64,000 bases of DNA from positions 25,398 through 89,397 of the forward strand of contig NZ_BBWJ01000018.1 in NCBI RefSeq assembly GCF_001463745.1, written 5' to 3'. Source of the DNA: Aureimonas sp. AU22. Its GTDB lineage: Bacteria > Pseudomonadota > Alphaproteobacteria > Rhizobiales > Rhizobiaceae. Positions 45,238 through 55,877 of this stretch are shown piece by piece. Each line of letters opens with the position of its first letter. Position 1 is the stretch's first letter. The notes below the pieces were generated by a model. The model was not told where the DNA came from. It saw only the letters and a program-made list of their open reading frames with translations, and did no database searches. Position numbers and translations under genes: made by a program.

Positions 45238-46503
45238 ATGAGACGAGTCGTCATAACCGGCGTCGGTATGGTCAGCCCCCTGGGGGCGGGTGTCGATGTA
45301 ACCTGGAAGCGTCTTCTGGAGGGCCGCAGCGCGGCCCGACGGGTCGAAAGCTTCGAGGTTTCGGACCTGCCCTGCCAGATCGCCTGCCAGGTCCCCCGCG
45401 GGGATGGCGCCGACGGCACGTTCAATCCCGACCTCTGGATGGAGCCCAAGGAGCAGCGCAAGGTCGACGATTTCATCGTCTTCGCCGTGGCCGCTGCCTC
45501 CGAGGCGCTCGATGACGCCGACTGGCATCCCGAGAGCTACGACGACCAGTGCGCCACCGGCGTGCTGATCGGCTCGGGCATCGGGGGGCTGGAAGGCATC
45601 GAGCGCCATGCGCTGATCCTGGCCGAAAAAGGCCCCCGGCGGATCAGCCCCTTCTTCATTCCGGGCAGCCTGATCAACCTCGCATCAGGCCACGTCTCCA
45701 TCCGCAACGGTCTCAAGGGGCCGAACCATTCGGTGGTGACGGCGTGCTCGACGGGTGCGCACGCGATCGGCGACGCTGCCCGCCTTGTGATGCTCGGCGA
45801 TGCCGACGTCATGGTGGCCGGCGGCGCCGAGTCGCCCGTCGGCCGGCTGTCGCTCGCGGGCTTCGCGGCCTGCCGCGCCCTGTCGACGAGCTACAACGAC
45901 GATCCCGCGGCCGCCTCCCGTCCCTACGACAAGGGGCGAGACGGGTTCGTGATGGGCGAGGGCGCCGGTATCGTCGTTCTCGAGGAACTCGAGCATGCGC
46001 GCGCGCGCGGGGCCCGGATCTACGCCGAACTGATCGGCTATGGGCTGTCGGGCGACGCGCATCACATCACCGCTCCGGCCGAGGATGGCGACGGCGCCTA
46101 TCGCTGCATGAAGGCGGCGCTCAAGCGCGCCGGCATCACGGCGGATCAGATCGACTACATCAACGCCCACGGAACCTCGACGCCGCTCGGCGACGAGATC
46201 GAGCTGCGGGCGATCGAGCGGCTGCTCGGCGATGCGGCATCGAAGATGTCGATGTCATCAACGAAGTCCGCGATCGGGCATCTTCTGGGTGCGGCCGGCG
46301 CGGTCGAGGCGATCTTCGCAACGCTCGCGATCCGAGACAACGTGGCGCCGCCCACGCTGAACCTCGTCGATCCTTCCGTCGAGACGAAGATCGATCTCGT
46401 TCCGCTGAAGAAGCGCGAGAGGCGGATCGACATCGCCCTGTCGAATTCGTTCGGCTTCGGCGGCACCAACGCATCCGTGGTTCTTCGTCGCTACGAAGGC
46501 TGA
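45238..46503 (+). CDS. fabF: 3-oxoacyl-ACP synthase II
   Basis: This is a 421-residue condensing enzyme that extends acyl-ACP with malonyl-ACP. The catalytic triad is visible: Cys170 in TACSTGAHA, His in NAHGTSTPLGD, and His in KSAIGHLLGAAG. The start MRRVVITGVGMVSPLGAG and the end NSFGFGGTNASVVLRR are typical. It is 42 bases after acpP, past the hairpin. Confidence 0.97.
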   Translation: MRRVVITGVGMVSPLGAGVDVTWKRLLEGRSAARRVESFEVSDLPCQIACQVPRGDGADGTFNPDLWMEPKEQRKVDDFIVFAVAAASEALDDADWHPESYDDQCATGVLIGSGIGGLEGIERHALILAEKGPRRISPFFIPGSLINLASGHVSIRNGLKGPNHSVVTACSTGAHAIGDAARLVMLGDADVMVAGGAESPVGRLSLAGFAACRALSTSYNDDPAAASRPYDKGRDGFVMGEGAGIVVLEELEHARARGARIYAELIGYGLSGDAHHITAPAEDGDGAYRCMKAALKRAGITADQIDYINAHGTSTPLGDEIELRAIERLLGDAASKMSMSSTKSAIGHLLGAAGAVEAIFATLAIRDNVAPPTLNLVDPSVETKIDLVPLKKRERRIDIALSNSFGFGGTNASVVLRRYEG

Positions 46504-46644
46504 GGCCTTCCGGCTTTCGCCACAATCGGATGCTGCTACCTCCGGACGATTCCGGCGGGGCGAGCGTTCACGCGCACCGGCAGACAGGCTGATGGAAGCG
46601 CGACCGATGGGCGCCTTCCCGCAAATGGCAAAGGGAGGTCTGGC

Positions 46645-47799
46645 GTGACCCACGGTCCCGACGAGCAGTTCCAGCCGACAGGCGAGACCCCGCAGCGCAA
46701 GGGCAAGCCGCGGCGGCGATCCCGTCATGCCCGCAACGGTTTCGTCATCCTCCTGAACTTCGCCTTCAGTCTGGCGATCGTGGCAGCCGTTGGCGGCGGG
46801 CTGGCGCTGTACTGGGGCAAGCAGCAGTTCGACGGACCAGGACCCTTGCAGGCGGAGTCGACCTATCTCGTCGCGAAGGGTAGCAATCTGGCGGACACCG
46901 CCAACGGTCTGGCACGAGCCGGGATCGTCGGGGACGCCCGCGTCTTCGAATACGGCTGGCGCCTGACGTCGCTCGACGAAAGGATGAGCGGCAAGACGGA
47001 CACCGGCCTGAGGGCCGGGGAATACGGGTTCGCGCCGGGCGCGAGCATGCGCAGCGTGATGGAGACGCTCCAGAACGGAAGGCCGATCCAGCATGCGGTG
47101 ACGATCCCGGAAGGGTGGACCGTTCACCAGATCTACGCTCGGCTCCAGGCCGATCCGATCCTTGTCGGCGACATGCCGCCGATGGTGGCGGAAGGGACGC
47201 TGCTGCCCGAGACCTACACGTTCACCCGCGGCATGACCCGCGCTGCGATGGTGGATCGAATGAAGGCCGCGCAATCCGAGCTCCTCGACGAGATCTGGAA
47301 GGGGCGGCAGGATGACCTTCCCGTCAAGGACATGGGCGAGTTCGTGACCCTGGCTTCGATCGTCGAGAAGGAGACGGGCATCGCCTCGGAGCGACCGCAT
47401 GTCGCGTCCGTCTTCATCAACCGGCTGCGGGAGGGCATGCGGCTCCAGTCCGACCCGACGATCATCTACGGGGTGTGGGGCGGGGCGGGAAAGCCTTCCG
47501 ACGAGCCGATCCGCCAATCGCACATCGCGGGCGCGACACCCTACAACACCTACGTCATTCGAGGCCTGCCGCCGGGACCGATCGCCAATCCGGGGCGCGC
47601 CTCGCTGGAAGCCGTGGCTCACCCCCTGGACACGCGGGACCTGTATTTCGTGGCCGACGGCACGGGAGGCCACGCCTTCGCGCGGACGCTCAACGAGCAC
47701 AACGCCAACGTCCGGCGCTATCGTCAGATCGAGCGCGATGCGGCTGCCGCGAGAGCCGAGGCGGGCGCGGCCGAGGAAACGCCGGCGGTTGCACAGTAG
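46645..47799 (+). CDS. mltG: endolytic murein transglycosylase MltG
   Basis: This is a 384-residue inner-membrane enzyme that cuts nascent glycan strands and so sets their length. A basic cytoplasmic tail of about 30 residues precedes one membrane helix (FVILLNFAFSLAIVAAVGGG, about 33-52). A LysM-like region and the YceG catalytic domain follow, with the probable catalytic Glu241 in LASIVEKETG and the family stretch VFINRLREGMRLQSDPT. The start is GTG at 46645, with AAGGGAGG six bases upstream. It lies 141 bases after fabF, the usual partner in this order. Confidence 0.95.
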   Translation: MTHGPDEQFQPTGETPQRKGKPRRRSRHARNGFVILLNFAFSLAIVAAVGGGLALYWGKQQFDGPGPLQAESTYLVAKGSNLADTANGLARAGIVGDARVFEYGWRLTSLDERMSGKTDTGLRAGEYGFAPGASMRSVMETLQNGRPIQHAVTIPEGWTVHQIYARLQADPILVGDMPPMVAEGTLLPETYTFTRGMTRAAMVDRMKAAQSELLDEIWKGRQDDLPVKDMGEFVTLASIVEKETGIASERPHVASVFINRLREGMRLQSDPTIIYGVWGGAGKPSDEPIRQSHIAGATPYNTYVIRGLPPGPIANPGRASLEAVAHPLDTRDLYFVADGTGGHAFARTLNEHNANVRRYRQIERDAAAARAEAGAAEETPAVAQ

Positions 47800-47846
47800 G
47801 GCTCGCACCGTCGCGGTGACGGAGTTCGTAGATGAATGAGGTGGCG

Positions 47847-48737
47847 ATGCCCGTGAGCAGCATGACGGGCTTCGCCCGGGTGGAAGGCGAGACGCGGGAC
47901 GCCGCCTTCGTCTGGGAGCTTCGGTCCGTCAACGGCAAGACGCTGGAGGTTCGCCTCCGCTTGCCGCCCGGGATGGAAGGCCTCGAGGGAGAGGTGCGTC
48001 GTCTCGTCGGCGCTCGCCTGTCGCGCGGCAACGTCCTTGCTTCGCTCAGCGTGCGACGCGTCGAAGACGAAGCGCCTCCTTTCGTCATCCATCGCGAGAT
48101 GCTGGACGCCGTCTTGCGCCTTTCGGGCGAGCTCGTCCGCGACGGCCATGCGACGCTTCCGACGGCAGATGGCCTGCTTGCCCTGCGTGGCGTCATCGAC
48201 GTCGCCGAGCGCGTACCCAGCCCGGAAGAGGCGGCGTTGCGTCAGCGCGCCGTGCTGGCGGGGCTTGAAACCACCATCGAGCAACTTGTTGCCGCACGCC
48301 AAGCGGAAGGGCGCCAGCTCGCCGCCATCCTGGAAGCGCGGATCGCCGAGATCGAGGTGCTGGTCAATGCGGCCGAGCGTGATCCCAGCCGCGATGCCGC
48401 ATCCATCCGCGAACGTCTCGCCAGGCAGTTGTCGACCTTGCTGGACGGATCCTCCGGGCTCGATCCGGCGCGGCTCCACGCGGAAGCCGCCCTGATCGCC
48501 ACGCGCGCCGACATTCGCGAGGAACTGGACCGGCTGCGGGCGCACATCCATGCGGCCCGGGAACTTCTGGACAAGGGCGGACCGGTCGGTCGGCGGCTCG
48601 ATTTCCTCGCGCAGGAATTTAACCGCGAATCGAATACCGTGTGTTCCAAGTCCAATGCGACATCGTTGACCGCCATCGGCCTCGAGCTGAAGGTCGTCGT
48701 CGACCAGCTTCGCGAACAGGTTCAAAATCTCGAATGA
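47847..48737 (+). CDS. YicC/YloC-family endoribonuclease
   Basis: This is a 296-residue protein. The N-terminal [12 protein letters not shown] is the family signature, and the C-terminus [20 protein letters not shown] is the conserved YicC_C/DUF1732 end. E. coli YicC and Bacillus YloC are RNA-cleaving enzymes. The region before the core has two in-frame ATGs (47832 and 47847); GAGG ahead of the second favours it. Its stop overlaps the gmk ATG as ATGA, indicating coupled translation. Confidence 0.92.
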   Translation: MPVSSMTGFARVEGETRDAAFVWELRSVNGKTLEVRLRLPPGMEGLEGEVRRLVGARLSRGNVLASLSVRRVEDEAPPFVIHREMLDAVLRLSGELVRDGHATLPTADGLLALRGVIDVAERVPSPEEAALRQRAVLAGLETTIEQLVAARQAEGRQLAAILEARIAEIEVLVNAAERDPSRDAASIRERLARQLSTLLDGSSGLDPARLHAEAALIATRADIREELDRLRAHIHAARELLDKGGPVGRRLDFLAQEFNRESNTVCSKSNATSLTAIGLELKVVVDQLREQVQNLE

Positions 48738-49423
48738 AACTTTCGGCCGACATCGAATCCCCCATCTCGATCGCGCGACGCGGCCTGATGCTGGTGATCT
48801 CGTCGCCTTCGGGTGCCGGCAAGTCCACCATCGCCCGCAGTCTCCTCGAGCAGGACCCGCGGTTCTCGCTGTCGGTCAGCGTGACCACCCGCCAGCGGCG
48901 GCCGAGCGAGATCGACGGGGTGCACTACCACTTCATCTCCCGCGAGGAGTTCTTCCGCCTGCGCGACGGGGACGCTCTGCTCGAATGGGCCGAAGTCCAC
49001 GGCAATCTCTACGGCACGCCGCGCGAGGCGGCCGAGAAGGCGATGCGGGAAGGGCGGGACATGCTCTTCGACATCGACTGGCAGGGTGCCCTGCAGCTTC
49101 AGGAAAAAGCGAAGAGCGACATCGTCTCGATCTTCATCCTGCCCCCCTCGATGAGCGAGCTGAAGTCGCGCCTCTTTCGACGGGCCGAAGACTCCAGCGA
49201 GACGATCGCCATGCGTCTGCGCAACGCCAAGGTCGAGATCGAACGCTGGCGGGATTATGAATACGTCGTCATCAACGACGATCTCCAGCGCGCCTTCTCG
49301 GCCGTCCTCTCGATCGTGAACGCGGAACGGCTGCGCCGCGACCGGCGGCCGGGGCTGTTCGACTTCACCTCCGTCCTCCTAGAAGAAGCGTCGGCCGATA
49401 TCGGCAAGCTCGACGGCGTCTGA
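48734..49423 (+). CDS. gmk: guanylate kinase
   Basis: This is a 229-residue enzyme that makes GDP from GMP and ATP. The P-loop is [10 protein letters not shown] (about 24-33), followed by [20 protein letters not shown], which binds GMP, and LFDIDWQGA. The length is normal with a short N-terminal extension. The ATG overlaps the yicC stop. The gene converges on rsmA with a five-base gap between stops. Confidence 0.97.
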   Translation: MKLSADIESPISIARRGLMLVISSPSGAGKSTIARSLLEQDPRFSLSVSVTTRQRRPSEIDGVHYHFISREEFFRLRDGDALLEWAEVHGNLYGTPREAAEKAMREGRDMLFDIDWQGALQLQEKAKSDIVSIFILPPSMSELKSRLFRRAEDSSETIAMRLRNAKVEIERWRDYEYVVINDDLQRAFSAVLSIVNAERLRRDRRPGLFDFTSVLLEEASADIGKLDGV

Positions 49424-49428
49424 CGGCT

Positions 49429-50259
49429 TCAGCCGTCGAGGGCGTTGGCGAGCGAGACGAACTCCTGGACGGAGAGCGTCTCGGCGCGCCGCGTCGGGTC
49501 GATCCCGACGCGCGCGAGGAGCGCTTCGCCGCCGACCGGCTTCAGGCTCTGGCGCAGCATCTTGCGACGCTGGCCGAAGGCGGCAGCCGTGACCCGCTCG
49601 ACATCCGCCAGACGCGCTTCGATGGGCGTCAGCTTCGGCACGACGCGAACGATGGCGGACGTCACTTTCGGGGGCGGCGTGAAGGCTTCGCGCGAAACGT
49701 CGAAGAGGATCTCGGCGTCGGTGCGCCAGCCGCAGAGCACGCCCAGCCGCCCGTAATGGTCGTCGTCCGGGCCCGCCACGATCCGCTCGGCGACTTCCTT
49801 CTGGAACATCAGGGTCAGGTCGGTCCATCGCGGCGGCCACGTCGTGCCGGTGATCCAGTTCAGGAGCAACTGCGTGCCGACGTTGTAGGGCAGGTTCGCG
49901 ACGATCTTGTACGGACCTTCGCAAAGCCGGTCCGGATCGATCGCCAACGCATCGCCTTCCACCACGTCCAGGCGACCGGGATAGTGGCTCGCGATCGCGG
50001 CGAGCGCCGGCAGGCAGCGTTCGTCCTTCTCGATCGCGATCACCTTGCCGGCCCCGTGGGACAGGAGGGCGCGCGTCAGTCCTCCCGGGCCCGGGCCGAC
50101 TTCCACCACCGTCGCGCCCTCAAGGGGCAGAGCCTGACGGGCGATGCGGCCGGTGAGGTTGAGATCAAGGAGAAAGTTCTGGCCGAGCGCCTTTCGCGGA
50201 TCGAGGCCGTGTGCCTCCAGCACCTCCCGCAGCGGTGGCAGACCGTCGAAGGCGGTCAT
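49429..50259 (-). CDS. rsmA: 16S rRNA (adenine1518/1519-N6)-dimethyltransferase
   Basis: This is a 276-residue enzyme (KsgA) that dimethylates two adjacent adenines in the helix-45 loop of 16S rRNA late in 30S assembly. The start [15 protein letters not shown] is typical; the SAM motif is [16 protein letters not shown] (about 52-67) and the catalytic NLPYN is near residue 115. The ATG at 50259 overlaps the pdxA stop as ATGA; the long open frame upstream is antisense-free pdxA shadow and not used. It ends the lptF-to-rsmA operon. Confidence 0.96.
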   Translation of the reverse strand: MTAFDGLPPLREVLEAHGLDPRKALGQNFLLDLNLTGRIARQALPLEGATVVEVGPGPGGLTRALLSHGAGKVIAIEKDERCLPALAAIASHYPGRLDVVEGDALAIDPDRLCEGPYKIVANLPYNVGTQLLLNWITGTTWPPRWTDLTLMFQKEVAERIVAGPDDDHYGRLGVLCGWRTDAEILFDVSREAFTPPPKVTSAIVRVVPKLTPIEARLADVERVTAAAFGQRRKMLRQSLKPVGGEALLARVGIDPTRRAETLSVQEFVSLANALDG

Positions 50260-51302
50260 CGAGCGTTCGCGTCCTCGTCTGCGCCCGCGCCGATCCCGGC
50301 CATCCGCCCAGCGAGCCGCACCGCCGCGATGAAGCTGTTCGGTCGGGCGGCGCCCGATCCCGCGAGATCCGCCGCCGTGCCATGATCGGGCGAGGTGCGA
50401 ATGATCGGCAGGCCGAGCGTGACGTTGACCGTCTCGTCGAAGGCGAGCGTCTTGGCCGGGATCAGCGCCTGGTCGTGGTACATGCAAAGCGCCACGTCGT
50501 AGCGCGCCCGGGCTTCGGGATGGAACATCGTATCGCCGGGCAGAGGGCCGACGACGTCGAAGCCTTCGGTGCGCAGGATCTCGACGGCCGGACGGATCAC
50601 GGCCTCGTCTTCCCGTCCGATGGCGCCGCGCTCGCCCGCATGCGGGTTGAGTCCGGACACGGCGAGGCGAGGCCGTTCGAGACCGAACCGGGTCGACAGG
50701 TCGCGCGCCACGATCCGCGCGGTCGACAGGATGAGTTCTTCGGTCAGTGCCGCCGGCACGTCCGCGAGCGGGATATGGATCGTGACGGGCACGCACGATA
50801 GATCCGGCCCGGTCAGCAGCATCACCGGCTGGCAGGCCTCGCCGGTCAGATTGCCGCACAGCTCCGCGAGGTACTCGGTGTGACCAGGATGTCGGAAGCC
50901 CGCGTCGTAGAGCGCCTTCTTGTCGATGGGATTGGTGACGAGCGCGGATGCCGCTCCGTCGAGCACCAGCCGGGTGCCCCGGTCGATCGCCTCGATCGTC
51001 CCAGCCGCGTTTGCGGGATCGGGGCGTCCCGGCCCTTCCGAATGCGGGTTCACGAGCGGCAGGATGTCGAGGAACCGCGGATCGGAACCGCACTCGTCCG
51101 GTCGGCCGATCGTGCGAAGCTGCACGTCGAGCCCGAGGCGCTCCGCGCGGCGGGCGACCATTTCGGGGTCTGCGATCAGGAACAGCCTGGGAAGGTCGAG
51201 CGCCTCGCGACGAGCGAAGGCGGCCAGCGTGACGTCGGCGCCGACGCCGGACGGCTCGCCGATCGAAATCGCAAGCGGGCGCGGAATGCTGGAGGCGGAC
51301 AC
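50256..51302 (-). CDS. pdxA: 4-hydroxythreonine-4-phosphate dehydrogenase
   Basis: This is a 348-residue enzyme of pyridoxal-5'-phosphate synthesis that oxidises 4-phosphohydroxy-threonine with NAD+. [10 protein letters not shown] opens the protein. The three metal-binding histidines fall in [23 protein letters not shown] and [10 protein letters not shown]. Its ATG begins one base after the surA-like stop, and its stop overlaps the rsmA start. The surA-pdxA-rsmA order is conserved across Proteobacteria. Confidence 0.96.
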   Translation of the reverse strand: MSASSIPRPLAISIGEPSGVGADVTLAAFARREALDLPRLFLIADPEMVARRAERLGLDVQLRTIGRPDECGSDPRFLDILPLVNPHSEGPGRPDPANAAGTIEAIDRGTRLVLDGAASALVTNPIDKKALYDAGFRHPGHTEYLAELCGNLTGEACQPVMLLTGPDLSCVPVTIHIPLADVPAALTEELILSTARIVARDLSTRFGLERPRLAVSGLNPHAGERGAIGREDEAVIRPAVEILRTEGFDVVGPLPGDTMFHPEARARYDVALCMYHDQALIPAKTLAFDETVNVTLGLPIIRTSPDHGTAADLAGSGAARPNSFIAAVRLAGRMAGIGAGADEDANAR

Positions 51303-51303
51303 G

Positions 51304-52245
51304 TCAGCGACGGACGATCGTCGCCTTTTCCTTCAGCTTGGCGAGGAAGTCCTTGTCGGGCTCCTTCTTGCCCATCGCCGCCAGGTCCTTTTCCTGGAAC
51401 ACCATGGCCGCCACCTGGTCGTCGGAGACCGTGCGCGTGTCGCAGATCGCGATCAGTTCCACGCCGCGCTCGGTGGCCTGCGGCTTGGTCGCGCGACCGC
51501 GCGTCGTGTTCATGATGTCATCCTTCCACCGCGGCGGAAGTTCGGGCTCGGCCACGCGCCCGAGGTCGCGCACCGTCACGTCGCGCAACCCGCGCGCCGT
51601 GTCGTAGGTGGCCTGACAGCTCGTGAAGCGCTGGCGCAGGTTGTTGGCTTCCGTCATGCGACGGTCGAGCTGCGCGCTGCGCTTGTCGTTGGGGACGACG
51701 AAGATCACCTGCTGAAGCGTGTACTCGGTCACCTTCGGCTTGGCACCGCCGTCCTGCAGCATCCGCTGCACCACATCCTGCTCGGACAGGCGCTCCGTCT
51801 GGCGGACATTGGCGATGACCGCCTGGCCCCAGCCCATCTGCACGCGGATGTAGTCTTTGAAACCCTGCGCCGAGAAGCCGGCCTGCGAGAGCACCTGCGT
51901 CAGCTGCGCCTCGGTCAGCTTGTTGTCCTTCGCGAAGCGCGCGAAGGCTTCGTCGACGGCGGCATCGGGGATGCTGATGCGGCGGCGTGCGATCTCCTGG
52001 CGCTTGATCGCCTCGTCGATCAGCTCGTCCGTGGCCGCCTGGTTGCCGCCCGGCGTCCGGCGCAGCTTCAGGAAGGCGGCGCGCTGCTGGATCTGATAGG
52101 AGGTGATGGCCTGCTTGTTCACCACGACCTTGATTTCGGACGCGGCCAAGCTCGCAGACGACAGCGATGCCACGCCGGCGAGCGCGAGGGGCGAGGCCAG
52201 CAGCGAACAGACCGCCAGACGGGTGGCGAAGGAACGTGCGATCAT
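51304..52245 (-). CDS. SurA-like periplasmic chaperone (N-terminal domain protein)
   Basis: This is a 313-residue secreted protein. A signal peptide (residues 1-35, hydrophobic core [15 protein letters not shown], cleavage near LAAS) leads into the SurA_N domain: [19 protein letters not shown], then [18 protein letters not shown]. The C-terminal half may hold one degenerate parvulin-type region ([12 protein letters not shown]); the second parvulin domain of E. coli SurA is absent. It should help outer-membrane protein folding, including LptD encoded just upstream. Naming it surA is tempting given the lptD-surA-pdxA-rsmA order. Confidence 0.85.
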   Translation of the reverse strand: MIARSFATRLAVCSLLASPLALAGVASLSSASLAASEIKVVVNKQAITSYQIQQRAAFLKLRRTPGGNQAATDELIDEAIKRQEIARRRISIPDAAVDEAFARFAKDNKLTEAQLTQVLSQAGFSAQGFKDYIRVQMGWGQAVIANVRQTERLSEQDVVQRMLQDGGAKPKVTEYTLQQVIFVVPNDKRSAQLDRRMTEANNLRQRFTSCQATYDTARGLRDVTVRDLGRVAEPELPPRWKDDIMNTTRGRATKPQATERGVELIAICDTRTVSDDQVAAMVFQEKDLAAMGKKEPDKDFLAKLKEKATIVRR

Positions 52246-52348
52246 GGCCTGTCGTGTCTCCCGGTTGACGGTCGTATCGCCCGTGCGAAATCGAATGCGG
52301 CGATCCCTAGCGTCGAGCTTTGGCGAAACGATGGTCTTCTAACCGCAA

Positions 52349-54796
52349 TCAGCCGCCGCTTCCAACCCCGAAACCGAAATCGGCGTCCGCAAGCGTGCGC
52401 AGCGCAAGCTTGAACAAGACCTTCGACTCGGACGACTGGAGGTTGTAGCGGTCGTTCGTGTTCTGGTACTCGGCGATGAGCGAGAAGCACTCGTCCGCGT
52501 ACCCGACGCCGAAGGATCGATTGATCACGGACTCGTTCTCGATGTCGTAGGAGATCGAACCGAAGGTCCGGATCTGGTCCGTCACCTTGAGCGAGGCCGA
52601 GGTCGTGATCTGGTGGCGATCGTCGGGGAAGCTGTAGATCGGCTGCGCGCTGATCAGCGAGTAGGTCACCGCCGTGTCGAGGCGGCCGATCGTGACGCCG
52701 CCCATCACATCGGCACGGTTCACGTCCAGCGTTTCTTCGTCGAAGCGACCCTGCGCGCCGACATTGATGCCGTAGGGCGTCGAGAGGGCGATGGCGGATA
52801 CGTAGTCCGATCGATCCGTCTCCAGACCCGACTCGAAACCGACGAGCGCGTAGTCGAGCTGCGCATACGGGTTTTCGCCCGCCAGATGGAAGGACTGGCC
52901 GACAAGCGCGTCCAGCGTGTAGCCCGCACCGAAGACGCCGCTGTACTGGACGCCGACATTGGCCCGCGTGCCGCCTTCGATCCGGTCGTAGCCGGAGAAC
53001 TTGTCTTCGTCGAAGAGGTTCGACGCATTGAAGACGAGGCTCTGCGCGTCTTCGTTGGGCAGGCGGCCGGCGTCCATCTCGTCCGGGCGCAGCAGAAGCT
53101 GGGCGATCGGCGTGATCACATGCTGGGTATTGGCCGTCTCGATCAGGTAGGGGTAGCGCGCTTCAAGGCCCGCGGTCGCCATCGCGCGGCCGCCTGCCTC
53201 GTCCACCTCGACCCCACCGAGCCCGAGCGCGGTCCCGTCGGCATAGCCGGTCGCGCTCATGTCGGCGCGATAAAGGTCGCCGCGACCCGAAAGGAAGGGC
53301 GTGAGCTGCAGACCGGCATCCGTGGTGTAGGTCTGGCGCCAGCGCGCGTCGAACGAGGCGCGCGAATAGTCACCCTCCAGCGCGTTGCGCCGGAAGTAAT
53401 CGGTGCGGAACGGGAAGGTCGAGCCTTGCTCGCAGATGCCCGACACCGTGAACTCGTCCTGGCAAAGGAGAAGGAAGCCGGGGCTCGTCGCATTGCGCGA
53501 CAGGTTGGTGACGTTGACGTTGTATTCCACCTGACCGCCGAGGACCGGCTCGTCCTCGATCCGCTGGTAGTCGAGCGTCGGCCAGACATAGGGCTGAACG
53601 CGTTCGGTCAACGTGTTCTCGGTCTGGACATCGAACTTCTGCCCCCGGAGGTCGAAGAAGCTCTGGTCGCCAAGACCCGTCAGGTAGACTTCCGACGTGC
53701 GGTAGATCTGCGAGAAATTCTCGATCTCGTAGACGTTGGAGAAATTCGCGTCCGTCTGCGCGAGGATGTCCCAGCCGAAGGTCCAGCGCTCGTTCAGCGC
53801 GAAGCGGCCGGTCGTCCCCACCATGCCACGCGCGTCGTCGACCGGATCGGTGAAACCGGTCACATTGTCGGACCGGAAGTCGTTGAAGCGATCCGGGTCG
53901 GACTGGCTGATCCCGGCGGTCTGGAGTGTGATGTAGCCGTTCTCGAAGGCCTTGCGGTACTCCGCCTCGGCCAGGAAGCCCTGCTCGACGAAGTAGGTGC
54001 CGGCCACGGTCGCGTCCGACGATTCGTCGATCGCGAAGTAATAGGGGATCCGGACACCGAAGCCGGTCTTGTCGGACGACTTGAACGACGGTGCCAGGAG
54101 GCCGCTCTGACGGCGAACGGTCGGATCCGGCGAAGCGAAGTAGGGCAGGTAGGCCAGCGGTTTGCCGAACAGCTCGAATCGCGCGCCGTAGTAGCGCACG
54201 ACCTTCGCATTCTGGTCCCAGACGATGCGCCGTGCCTTCACCTGCCAGAGCGGGGGACGATCCGGGTCCTTCTCGCAGGCCTCGCACGCCGTGTAGACGC
54301 CGCGTTCGAACGTCGTCACCGCGCCGTCTCGGCGCACGGCTTGTCCGGCCGCAAAGCGCGTGTTGTCGGGCGTCTCGATCCGCAGCGCCTGGACGAAGCC
54401 GTTGGCGAAATCGTCGGTAAGGTCGATCGAGTCGGCATAGATGCGGTTGCCCGTCGGCTCGACGAGTTCCACGTCGCCCGAGGCCACAAGCCTCCGGCTA
54501 GCCTGGTCGTACACGATGTCCTGGGCGACGAGCTTGTAGGACCCGTAGTCGATCTGCACGCCGCCGGCGGCGCGCACGACCTGCTTGTCGCTGTCGTAGG
54601 TGACCGTATCGGCCTCGAGGAAGAGCTGCGTGCCCTCGGGCACGGAAACCGAGCCGCCGAGATCGCCGAGCGAAGCCTGCGCCAAGGCAGGCGAAGCCGA
54701 GGCGAGGGCAGCCATCGCCACGCCCGCCAAGAGAACGCCCTTCGCCTTCGACCAGCCCCCGGTCTCGGCACGGCGCGGGTTCCCCCTCGCTGTCAT
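52349..54796 (-). CDS. lptD: LPS-assembly outer membrane protein LptD
   Basis: This is an 815-residue outer-membrane protein that, with LptE, inserts lipopolysaccharide into the outer leaflet. After a signal peptide (about 1-37, ending PALAQ) comes an OstA-type beta-jellyroll (about 45-200; EADTVTYDSDKQVVRAAGGV). A Cys pair is in YTACEACEKDP. The 26-strand barrel follows (about 230-815), opening KPLAYLPYFASPDPTVRRQSG. AGGAGG lies nine bases before the ATG at 54796, which is one base after the lptG stop; an ATG three codons earlier would have no room for a ribosome-binding site, and the open frame beyond it is lptG shadow. Confidence 0.95.
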   Translation of the reverse strand: MTARGNPRRAETGGWSKAKGVLLAGVAMAALASASPALAQASLGDLGGSVSVPEGTQLFLEADTVTYDSDKQVVRAAGGVQIDYGSYKLVAQDIVYDQASRRLVASGDVELVEPTGNRIYADSIDLTDDFANGFVQALRIETPDNTRFAAGQAVRRDGAVTTFERGVYTACEACEKDPDRPPLWQVKARRIVWDQNAKVVRYYGARFELFGKPLAYLPYFASPDPTVRRQSGLLAPSFKSSDKTGFGVRIPYYFAIDESSDATVAGTYFVEQGFLAEAEYRKAFENGYITLQTAGISQSDPDRFNDFRSDNVTGFTDPVDDARGMVGTTGRFALNERWTFGWDILAQTDANFSNVYEIENFSQIYRTSEVYLTGLGDQSFFDLRGQKFDVQTENTLTERVQPYVWPTLDYQRIEDEPVLGGQVEYNVNVTNLSRNATSPGFLLLCQDEFTVSGICEQGSTFPFRTDYFRRNALEGDYSRASFDARWRQTYTTDAGLQLTPFLSGRGDLYRADMSATGYADGTALGLGGVEVDEAGGRAMATAGLEARYPYLIETANTQHVITPIAQLLLRPDEMDAGRLPNEDAQSLVFNASNLFDEDKFSGYDRIEGGTRANVGVQYSGVFGAGYTLDALVGQSFHLAGENPYAQLDYALVGFESGLETDRSDYVSAIALSTPYGINVGAQGRFDEETLDVNRADVMGGVTIGRLDTAVTYSLISAQPIYSFPDDRHQITTSASLKVTDQIRTFGSISYDIENESVINRSFGVGYADECFSLIAEYQNTNDRYNLQSSESKVLFKLALRTLADADFGFGVGSGG

Positions 54797-54797
54797 A

Positions 54798-55877
54798 CTA
54801 GCCATCCTCCTGATGGAGCAGGATCGTCGTCCCGAACAATCCTGCCGCCACGACCGGGAACCACGCCGCCAGGACGGGCGGAACCACGGAATTGCTCCCC
54901 AGCGCCTGCGCGAGGAAAGTAACGACGTAAAGCACGAAGCCGGCCGCGATGCCACTGACGATCATGCGCCCGGACTGACCGATGCGGGTGTAACGCACAG
55001 CTACCGTAGCTGCGACCAGAACCATGGCCACGAAAAGGGCCGGGCGCGCGATCAGCGCGTTGAAACGCATGGCGAAGGCGTCAGCGTTGTAGCCGAGGCT
55101 GCGCGCGATCTCGATCTTCGGCGCCAGTTCCCAGATAGAGATGGCCTCCGGGTCGGCGAGCCGCTGCTCGATATATTCCGGCAGCAGCGTGGTCGGGATG
55201 ACGCGCTCGCCTTCGTTGACGGGCGGCGAGCCGATTCGCGTGACGCTGGCGTTCTCGATGTGCCACGCGCCATCGCGCAGCCGCGCGACTGGCGCGTCGA
55301 TCCGCTCGCGCACCACCCCCTCGTCGTTCAGGATGAAGGCGGTCACGCTCCCGAGCGTCGCACCGCGATCGGCGACGATCTTGGCTCCGATGATGGATTC
55401 GACGCCCTGGCCGACCTGACGCAGCCAGGGGGCGCGGTCCGTCGAGTTCTGCATCGAGCCGGCATTCGACGTCTGCAGCTGCGCCGACTTGGCCTGGGCG
55501 TAGGCGGCGAGCGGGTTGTAGACCGCAACGGAGGCGACCCCGATCAGGAATGCGCCGAACGCGAAGGGCGCCAGCATCTGCCAGACGGAGACGCCGGCCG
55601 CGCGTGCGACCACCAGTTCCATCTTCCGGTTCAGCGAGACCAGCGTGAAGATGGCCGAGAACAGGATGATGAACGGGAAGGCCTGTTCGATGAAGGCCGG
55701 AACGCGCAGCGCCGAGATCGTCGCGATGGTCTCGAAGCCGACGTCGCCGGGAAGGCCGCGGCGGCTCACCTCGATCATATCGACGAGGTAGACGAGCGCG
55801 AACACCGCCACGAAGGTCGACAGGAAGCTGACGAGGAAGCGGCGAAAGAAATAGAGGTTGAGCGTCCAACGCTTCAT
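54798..55877 (-). CDS. lptG: LPS export ABC transporter permease LptG
   Basis: This is a 359-residue inner-membrane protein of the YjgP/YjgQ family. Six helices flank a periplasmic beta-jellyroll domain (about 125-265). LYFFRRFLVSFLSTFVAVF is the first helix. It pairs with LptF and, with LptB, extracts lipopolysaccharide from the inner membrane. The ATG overlaps the lptF stop as ATGA, so the two permeases are made together. Confidence 0.94.
   Translation of the reverse strand: MKRWTLNLYFFRRFLVSFLSTFVAVFALVYLVDMIEVSRRGLPGDVGFETIATISALRVPAFIEQAFPFIILFSAIFTLVSLNRKMELVVARAAGVSVWQMLAPFAFGAFLIGVASVAVYNPLAAYAQAKSAQLQTSNAGSMQNSTDRAPWLRQVGQGVESIIGAKIVADRGATLGSVTAFILNDEGVVRERIDAPVARLRDGAWHIENASVTRIGSPPVNEGERVIPTTLLPEYIEQRLADPEAISIWELAPKIEIARSLGYNADAFAMRFNALIARPALFVAMVLVAATVAVRYTRIGQSGRMIVSGIAAGFVLYVVTFLAQALGSNSVVPPVLAAWFPVVAAGLFGTTILLHQEDG

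Noticed and set aside
49429..51093. Extended 554-residue version of RsmA
   Set aside because: The upstream 278 residues are an out-of-frame reading of pdxA; the true start overlaps the pdxA stop as ATGA.
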